Source: Mikania micrantha (lineage: Eukaryota > Streptophyta > Magnoliopsida > Asterales > Asteraceae). Taken from it: a DNA stretch of 64,000 nucleotides. Where the stretch lies: assembly GCA_009363875.1 (NCBI GenBank), contig CM018681.1, positions 40,069,510-40,133,509 of the forward strand, given 5' to 3'. The position numbers were made by a program, and so were the translations under genes. Under the pieces are notes generated by a model. That model was given only the letters and a program-made list of their open reading frames with translations. It did not search any database and was not told the DNA's origin. Below, piece after piece: positions 56,117-64,000 of the stretch; positions within the stretch are counted from its first letter, which is position 1, and the number at the start of each line of letters is the position of its first letter.

Positions 56117-59100
56117 ATGTCTGACATGTACGCTGCGATGGCAAGTCAAAATTCCAAACTTCAAAGCATCTTAATCAGTGAGACTGAAGTGGGCAGTACA
56201 AATAAAGTGCCAAAGCTATTGGATTTAGCTGATTATGACAACTGGAAAGGACGATTTGAGACTCATCTCAATGGCACAGATACAAACTTATGGGAAAGAA
56301 TTTTATCCCCTTATGAGAGACAAGGGTAGTTGGTACTGATTTGTTTCAACTCTTGGAAAGACTGGATGTAGATGAGCGGAAAAAGTATGACTCAGAGATG
56401 AAAGCTTATTGGTTATTGAGTCAAGCCATTCCTAATCAAATTTTGCATCAGTTTGATGAACACAAGACTGCTTACAGTCTTTGGAATGCATTAATGGCAA
56501 GAGTTGAAGGCAATACCAATCTGAAGAAAATGAAGGCTACTGACATCAGAAAGGAGTTTGAGAATTTCAACATCATCGGGAATGAAACTTTGGATGCCTT
56601 AATTACCAGATAGAGACACTTGTTGACTGAGGTGAGAAAATATGGTATTGAGTATTCAGAGGATGAGAAGATAGATTTTTTGGCTGATGCATTACCTGAC
56701 AAATGGAACTCCTTGGTGCTCTTATTGAGAGAAAACCTACCTGGATTGACATTGGTAGAGTTTATTCAGAAACTGGAGGAACAAGAAATGAAGGACAAAC
56801 GTAAAGCAAGACGGGTAAATGTCACTCAAGACCCTTCCTTGTATGGTGGTTCAGTTGCTACACCTCCTGCTGCATCTGCAAAGATACAGACTGCTTTCGT
56901 GTCTAGAACTTCTGAATCTATTCAGAGTCCTTCGGTGCCTACAAGTTCTAGTTCACATTGTCCTGTCAATGAGAAAAAGTCTGAGTCTACACCACCTCCA
57001 GTTCAGCTTAACACAACAAATCTGGGAAAAGTGACAGTTGAAGCCGTTAAAGATCATATGTCTATTTTGTCATGTGTAGTGAGTGCTTATGATGAACAGG
57101 TGGCTGGTAGAATTGGAAATGCAAATCTAACTTTTGAAGATTATGCAAAGATTGATGAGGATGAGATGGAGTTGATAGATACGCAGTGGGCGTTGGCGAG
57201 TGTTATTCGCAGAATTAACCGATATGAGAAGAAAAGTGGGAAGAAATTTACTTTTGACCGGAACACAAAGTTTGGATTTAACCCAAAATCTACACAGTGT
57301 TATAACTGTGGGGAACATGGTCATTTTGCAAGAGAGTGCAAGAATCCCAAGAAGCAAGGCAATCTGAATCCATTTAAGCCAAGAGAAGAGAATCAGAAAA
57401 GGAAAGAGAAGTCTGAGGAATCATCTTCTAAAGCACTTGTGAGTCAAGCTGATGAAGGTTATCATTGGGGTGTTAAGTATGATGATCTTATGGGTGCTTT
57501 CATAGCTTCTTTGGAAGAAGAATCAGGGAAAGGAAAAGAGAAGATTGATGAGATGACTGAGGTACAAAGTGATTTGCATGAGATGATAGATAGACTCAAA
57601 GAGATGAACTCTCAGTTAACTTCTGATCTGAGAATATGCACAGAAGCTAACAAAAAGTTGATTGCAAAAGAAAAATCTTTTGATAAGAAGATAATTGATC
57701 TTAGCAAAGAAAATGAAGATTTGAATATCAAAGTTTTACAAAACAATCATGCAGTCTCTGTGCATCTCGACTCAGTTCAGAAGTTAAAAGTGGAATTATC
57801 AGCAGCTAAAGCTGAAGCTGAATTACACAAAGGCAAGCTAGAAAACTACCAAAATTCTGCTTATCATTGATTACTTTGCTGCAATGCAAAGATCTTCAAA
57901 TGATACTTCTGGTATTGGTTTTCATACTGTGCCACATCCTCCTAGTTATATATCAAGACCACAACTTGAACCTGATTTGGAAGTTAATCCAACTTCATTA
58001 AAAGAGATTGTGTCTGATCATGTAACTGAGGATGATGAGAGTGTATCATCTAATGAGAGTGATTTTGTTGATCATGATGCTCCTCCTATCATTGAGGACA
58101 TCACTGATTCAGAACATCCAGCAGAGATTCTGAAAATGTTTGGTCATCAAGCCAAAAGTTTAGAGAAAAAGAGTCAAGTGGTTCAGAAACCAAAATCTGA
58201 AGTAAAATCAACTAGGAAAACAGTGGTTCAACAAAAGTCTGTTTCCAAACCAGATTTCAAAGTCAAAACTTCTTCTAGTCTTAAACCAATTGTGTTTGTT
58301 AAATCTTCGACTACACAGAATGGAGAGTCGAGTACTTCTTTACAAAAACCAAAGGGTGTTTCTGGTAAAGTGGATAAGAAGATTGTCAAAAGGGTTGACA
58401 AGTGTAATCAGAATGGGACTGGAAACAAGGGCAAATCAAAGATTTATCAAAAGAATGACAAATTTAAAGCCACTGGTTTGAAGAACAAGATTGTATCTCC
58501 ATCTGTAGCATCTAAATTTTTGGATTCATCTAAAGGGTGTGATGAAAAGCCAAAGAAGGTGTCATCAAGGAAATGCTACAGACGTGGGAAACTGGGTCAT
58601 GTCATTGCTGAATGTGATATGGATAATTGTAACAGATTTCATACTTTTACTCCACGAGAAACACTACAGTGTTTCACTTGTGGAGGAAAAGGGCATATTT
58701 CTGTTAATTGTCCAAATCACAAAGTCAAGAAGAAAACTTCTGTTAATGACAGTCGTATGATCCATTCAATTGGGAATCCTAGGAGGGTAAAGCCTAGTGA
58801 GGAGGAGATCAGAATCCTCAGGAAATTTGATCCTGAGTGTGTCTGGGTCAAGGAAGAAAAATTTCATAAAAGACAAGTTTTTGATAATCAACAAAAAGGT
58901 AAAAGCGTTTTGAAAAGGTCATCATCATCTGATGATGAATTTTATGATAATTTTCCTCCTAAAAGATTTTCAAAACAAAATGCTAATTCTAATTCTTTTT
59001 GGAAATCCAGACACAGGTCAGGTGATAGATTTGGTGTAAGCAATGATGAATACTTGGAAGATGGGTCTTCAAGTAGTTCATCGAGATCGAATGGCAGGAG

Positions 59101-59155
59101 GCTGTTCAGGGAGACTCAACGCCGGAATGGCGGGAGTCATCCCTTTTGGTACTGA
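56117..59155 (+). pseudogene. gag: Sirevirus 2 gag (two frameshifts, one stop)
   Basis: Starts MSDMYAAMASQNSKLQ at 56117. A one-base deletion near 56320 shifts the frame, a TAG at 56611-56613 replaces the Tyr codon seen in Sirevirus 1, and a two-base deletion near 57866 shifts again; the remaining 57884-59155 is open. Domains as in Sirevirus 1: capsid, first knuckle CYNCGEHGHFAREC (about 57298-57339), coiled coil (57540-57850), Lys-rich linker, damaged knuckle at 58574 (CYRRGKLGHVIAEC, second Cys changed to Arg at 58583-58585), knuckle CFTCGGKGHISVNC (about 58672-58713), and a Ser-rich tail ending NGGSHPFWY. A 416-codon piece (56620-57870) is uninterrupted. Confidence 0.88.
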
Positions 59156-59174
59156 TCATATTTTGTTTTAATTT

Positions 59175-62100
59175 ATGGTGCAGGTGGCATTCACGGGCCA
59201 TATCAATAGTCGATGGATTGTTGATAGTGGATGCTCCAGGCACATGACAGGAGAGATCAGTTTGTTGAAAGATTTTTGGGAGATGAACGGATGTTATGTT
59301 AACTTTGCAGGAGACAAAGGTGGTCAAATTACCGGGAGTGGTAATTTGACTAAGGGTAAAATTTCATTTGAAAATGTGAATTACTGCAAAGAGTTAACTA
59401 ATAATCTTTTGAGTGTGTCTCAGATAAGTGATAAAGGTTATAAGGTTTTGTTTGACGAGAATAAATGCTATGTGCTCAAACAAGGAATTCAGATTCCTGA
59501 TGACTGTTCTGATGACTGCAGATTGTTGTAAAGATTTGTATGTGTTGGATATGGCGTAGGCGGAAAAGGTTAATAAAGTTGAGACGTGTTTGGTTTCAAA
59601 GGCCACAGAACCAGATACTCGGTCTTGGCACAGGAGAATGGGTCACTTACACATCAGAAAGATGAATCATCTCGTACACAATCAATTGGTTGATGGTGTA
59701 CCGGTTAAACATTTCAAATTACCTGATGTGTGTGTTTCGTATAAGAAAGACAAACAGAAAAAGAGGTCACATAAGTCTAAAACTGTTTTTTCTATTGATA
59801 AACCTCTAGAACTTTTTCACATGGATCTGTTTGGACCGATTAATGTGAAAAGTATTGGGGGTGAATCAAATTGTTTTGTAGTGACCGATGATTTTTCTAG
59901 ATTTTCATGGGTTATGTTCTTAAAATTTAATTCTGAAACTTATGAAAACTTTGTGTTGCTTGTGAACAGATTGGAGACTTTGTACAAGTTGAGGGTTAGG
60001 TGTGTTCGATCAGACAATTGGACAGAATTTAAGAATCAGAACATGGAAGCATTCTGTGATTCAAAGGGCATCCAGCAGCAATTTAGTGCACCGTATGAAC
60101 CACAAATGAACGGTGTAGCTGAAAGGAGGAATCGTACATTGATAGAGTCTGCTCGGACGATGCTTGCTCATTCTAAGCTGCCCATTACTTTCTGGAGTGA
60201 AGCTGTAGCGATCGCCTGCTTTGCTCTCAACCGAGTGCTGATTGTCAAACGACATAACAAGACTTGTTATGAACTTCTTCAGAATCGGAAACCAAATTTG
60301 GAACACTTGGAACCTTTCGGGGCTCCTTGTACCATGCTCAAGAAAGATGCTAAATTCAACTCTAAGGTTGAAGAAAGTTTCTTTCTGGGGTATAGCCTTC
60401 CCAACAAACGTGTGTTTAACAAACGCACTGGTGTTGTGGAACTCTGGTATAATGTGGATGTTCAAAGACATACACCTATACCTGAACGCAAAGGTCCAAA
60501 TTGGTTATTCGATTATGATAAACTTTTCGAGTCTTTTAATTTGTCTCCTAATGTTACTGATGATGAAATTTCTTTGCAGATGTTATATGACTTACAAAAT
60601 TCTGAAGATCAAGGAGTTTCTCATCAGGTTGATGATAATCATCCAACTGAGAAAGGCATTTTTGGAGCAGATAATGATGACTGGTCATCGAAGGATGATC
60701 AGGATGCTTTTGAATATGTTGTTTCTCAAGATCAAGATGAAGATCAGAATATCACAAATCTTGATCATGGTGTTGGAGTCCCGCAAGTGCCAGTGTCTAG
60801 AGTATATGTGAATCACCTTGTGAAGCAGATCATTGGAGATCCGTCTGTTGGAGTACAGACGAGGCGACAAATTACAAACGAGGAGAGTTTGTATGTCGAG
60901 CTGGAGCGTAATCATGGGACTCAAGAGTTATGGATGCATTATGCATTCGTTTCTTAGATTGAGCCTAAATCTGTAACTGAAGCCCTGCGTGAGCCTGCCT
61001 GGGTGGAGGCCATGCAAGAGGAGCTTAATCAGTTTCAGAAACTGGGAGTTTGGCATTTGGTAGATTTGCCAAAAGGTGAGAAGAAGATTGGCACCAGGTG
61101 GGTGTTGAAGTGTAAGCGAGACGATAGAGGCCTAATTGTTCGAAACAAGGTGTGTTTGGTTGTCCAAGGGTTCAAACAAATAGAAGGAATGGATTATGAT
61201 GAGATGTTTGCACCTGTGGCGTGGCTTGAAGCGATTAGATTATTTCTATCTTCTGCTGCCCACAAGAAGTTCAAAGTATTCCAGTTGGATGTTAAGTCTG
61301 CATTCCTTTATGGGTCATTAAAGGAGACAGTGTATGTTTGTCAGCCATCGGGCTTTGAGGATCCGATTCACCGGGATCAGGTATACCTCTTGGACAAAGC
61401 ACTGTATGGTCTTCATCAGGCTCCTCGAGCTTGGTACGAGACCCTGTCGACTCACCTTATTGAACACGGGTTCAATAGGGGTCAGATAGACAAAACATTG
61501 TTTTATCGGGAAAAGAGCAAGGACATTCTCCTTGTTCAGATCTATGTTGATGATATCATATTCGGATCTACTGATGAACAATTGTGTTTGGAGTTTAAAG
61601 AGGTGATGATTGAGAAGTTTGAGATGAGTGCTATGTTTGACATCAAGTTCTTTTTGTGTTTACAAATCCATCAGACTGATGATGGCATTTTTATTCATTA
61701 GAGCAAATACATTCAAGATGTGCAAAAACGGTTTAGCATGCTTGATTGTAAACCCATTTCCATGCCCATTCAGCCTATTCACGGGATTGAGCCTGATCTT
61801 AAGGGGGAGCTAATTGATGCTACATTATATCGTGGTATGATCGGGAGCTTGATGTATTTGACAGCCTCAAGACCAGATATTGTATTTGCTACAAGTATCT
61901 GTGCTCGCTATCAATCAAAGCCTAAAGTTTCTTATCTGATTGCAGTCAAGAGGATTTTACGTTATCTGAAGGGTACACCAGACACCGGTCTGTGGTATCC
62001 TAAGGATGATAACTATACCTACCATGCTTATAGTGATTCAGAATATGGAGGATGCAAGACTGATTCCAAATCAACTACTGGAGGTGCACAGTTTCTGGGG

Positions 62101-62514
62101 GAGAGATTAGTCTCATGGCAGTGTAAGAAGCAAACATCTGTTGCTACATCTACATGTGAAGCTGAATATGTAGCTGCTGCCAGTTGTTGTTCCCAAGTCT
62201 TGTGGATACAACAACAAATGAGAGACTATGGACTGAACTTTTTATCTACCCCGATTCATGTAGATAATGAGGCTGCCATTGCAATTACCAAGAATCCAGT
62301 GTATCATTCACGTTCCAAACATATTGACATTCGGTTTCATTTCATACGCGATTGCTATGAAAAGAAACTGATTGATGTTGTGAAGATACACACAAACGAG
62401 CAAAGGGCAGGTCTTCTCACCAAGGCTTTTGACAAACAACGTTTTGACTATTTACTCAAATTGAATGGGATAAGGGTCATGGGTGAGGTAATCAAGAATC
62501 AATTTCCTTCATAA
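59175..62514 (+). pseudogene. pol: Sirevirus 2 pol: protease, integrase, RT, RNase H
   Basis: Protease has the normal DSG (WIVDSGCSRHMTG, 59223-59231). A frame change near 59510 and TAGs at 59557-59559, 60955-60957 and 61699-61701 break the polyprotein. In the piece from 59590, the integrase triad falls at residues 79 (D), 142 (D) and 178 (E), but the glycine after SDN is Trp and the pre-integrase finger CVSC is changed to CVSY. RT keeps FQLDVKSAFLYG and YVDD (61543-61554). RNase H is open from 61720 to 62514 with SDSEYGG and TCEAEYVAAASC. Thus protease and RT look sound here while integrase is damaged, the reverse of Sirevirus 1. Confidence 0.92.
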
Positions 62515-62573
62515 TCATTTTTTATTGAATTAACATCAGATTTTTATTTTTTTTCTTTTGTGTTTTTGTTTTT

Positions 62574-62580
62574 AGGGGGA
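62574..62580 (+). promoter_or_regulatory. Internal polypurine tract after pol, Sirevirus 2
   Basis: aggggga after a T-rich run, 60 bp past the pol stop, exactly as in Sirevirus 1; conservation in both copies supports a function. Confidence 0.6.
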
Positions 62581-64000
62581 CAAAATTTTGAAAAATACAA
62601 AAACATTAAAAATTCAAAAACATGAAAAAACATGAAAAAAATTAAAAATCTGAGAAATTGATTCGACCTAATGAGAAATGATAGCACATTATTTGCATTT
62701 GGAAACATATCTGTTTGTGTTATTAAAATTTTAATAAATAATTACAAGTATTTATAACTTAGTCAGGATAAGTTTAAATAAAGTTTTGATTATTACAAAA
62801 TGTTCTTGAACAAAAAGTCAAAGTTCTAGTTTGATCATGTGTTTAATTTTCAAACGAAATTCTGATTTTATTTTTTCTTTTATTTTAGTTTAAAGCTGGA
62901 ACATTCTTTGTGTATACTTACGTATCGACCTGAGTGTTATAGCTTTAAACAATTCAATTTGTTTTCTTGGTTCTGATTAAGATTTGGACAATCTCTACGT
63001 ATATGAAAATATCGAACTGATTGTTAAAAGCTTAATCTTAAATTATTGTTTCGTTCATTTTCTGGATCATTTGAACATACATAAGTATCAACCTTGATTC
63101 CAAGATTTTGAACAATTTCAAATTGTTTTTTATTTTGTTATTTTCAAAAAGAAATTCTGCTTTATTTTTGCATGATCAGATTAGTTAAAATTCAAATTAT
63201 AAGTTTGAGAACATTTATGTTTTATTAATTATTCACAAATCGGGGATGTGTTCAACTAAATGGATTATTATAAAGTGTTCTCATAATCTTGTTTTAAACT
63301 GATTTCTAGACTAAGTGATAAATTTAAAAGGATAAGTATACTGACAATCATCTTAGACTTGTAATTTGCAGATAATATTTGAAATAATACAAACAGATGT
63401 GTTGAAAATTATAAAATAATATGATCTCATGTCAGGATCTTTCTCAAACAAAAAGATTTTATTTTTTAGGATAGTTATTTTTGTTAAATTTGTAGTTTAA
63501 TTGTTCTAAAAATTTGAAAAATTCCAAAAAGATTTTAATTTTTCATCTGATGTTAAATCAATAATTTTTGATTATTTGTTTGACTTTCGGATGATTGAAC
63601 ATGAATTTGTTTTGAAATTTAAAGAAAAATTCAAATTTTTAAAAAGGTTCGTCTGGGTTTGGAGAAGTTTCGCTGAGATGGTTCGTGGAGTAAGGTTCGT
63701 TGGTAATGGTTCGTTGGGTAAGGTTCGCTGGTTAGGTTCACTAGCTAGGTTCGCTGACTAGGTTCGCTTACTAGCTTCGTTTGAAATGGTTCGGTGAAAT
63801 GGTTCGATTGAAAGGTTCGCTGCAAAAGGTTCGCAGCAAAGGTTCGTGAAAGGCTCGTCTGGAAAAGGTTCGTGATATATATATAGAGGGTTCGCCAGAA
63901 GGGTTCGTCACTCTCATCGTTTTCACATTCGCGAACCTGCAAGACGAATTTTTTAGATTTTCGATTCTGGACTTCCTAGACTTTTTCATTGATATCATTA
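62581..64000 (+). other. Sirevirus 2 post-pol spacer
   Basis: AT-rich non-coding DNA matching 24841-26300 of Sirevirus 1 with small deletions (for example near 62745-62800). It repeats the phrases tgtatacttacgtatcgacctga and tctctacgtatatgaaaatatcgaactgatt. It ends in a GGTTCG cluster. Confidence 0.8.
63640..63930 (+). repeat. GGTTCG motif cluster in Sirevirus 2 spacer
   Basis: About twenty copies of ggttcg (ggttcgct, ggttcgttgg, ggttcgtga), equivalent to 25990-26220 of Sirevirus 1. Confidence 0.85.

Larger units (their letters stand above)
54885..64000 (+). mobile_element. Sirevirus-type Ty1/copia element 2 (3' end outside window)
   Basis: Same family as Sirevirus 1: LTR, PBS, gag, pol, internal polypurine tract and spacer follow in the same order and are closely similar in sequence throughout. 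The window ends about 0.7 kb before the expected post-pol ORF start, by comparison with Sirevirus 1. The 5' target side is atatc (54880-54884); the partner cannot be seen. gag and pol each contain several breaks, most at places different from Sirevirus 1, so the two copies decayed independently. Confidence 0.95.

Noticed and set aside
59140..59184. Possible short intron at the Sirevirus gag/pol junction (pyrimidine run then gtgcag)
   Set aside because: The only obvious donor gives an intron of about 35 bases, too short for plants, and the join does not bring gag and pol into one frame.

Overview
The window is plant nuclear repeat DNA, with no host gene I can recognise. Almost all of it can be assigned to LTR retrotransposons. 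The evidence is primer-binding sites matching the 3' end of plant initiator-Met tRNA (TGGTATCAGAG), 5-bp target-site duplications, zinc-knuckle gag, copia-order pol (protease, integrase, RT, RNase H) and a third reading frame after pol, as in Sireviruses. A eudicot, perhaps Asteraceae, is my guess from the look of the proteins; no database search was possible.

Layout. (1) 1-6351: 5' part of a minus-strand Ty3/gypsy element: gag pseudogene, repeat-bearing leader, PBS, and an LTR of about 3.4 kb. (2) 6352-9783: AT-rich DNA without genes, holding a tRNA-like/SINE-like patch and a microsatellite. (3) 9784 to about 37465: an old minus-strand Sirevirus-type element split by two younger plus-strand insertions. 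One is a deleted copia element at 12561-15023 (TSD GGGGA). The other is a 13-kb Sirevirus at 17137-30113 (TSD GGAAC). Removing both rejoins the outer element: gag and pol on the right, post-pol ORF in the middle, 3' LTR on the left. (4) 37466-39250: debris with a Ty3/gypsy gag fragment. (5) 39250-54884: a head-to-tail array on the minus strand, each unit being one LTR plus the 3' part of a Sirevirus-type post-pol ORF. It has one long unit (2.7 kb) and seven of about 1.8-1.9 kb, the last interrupted. None has a visible PBS, gag or pol. (6) 54885-64000: a second Sirevirus of the same family as the 13-kb one, inserted in the last array unit and running off the window.

Relative ages follow from the nesting and from by-eye LTR comparison: the outer element's LTRs differ at roughly 10% of positions, the two insertions' LTRs at roughly 3-4%. 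All gag, pol and post-pol frames are broken except the short gag of the deleted copia element and one 306-codon frame in array unit 5, so the copies look non-autonomous.

The most unusual content is the LTR/post-pol-ORF tandem array and the recurring short-motif clusters in the LTRs. GGTTCG is shared between a Ty3/gypsy LTR and a Sirevirus LTR. ATTCGGC(C)GAAT palindromes occur in the array LTRs. A sense-oriented GGATTCCGCA motif occurs in the downstream part of several otherwise dissimilar LTRs.
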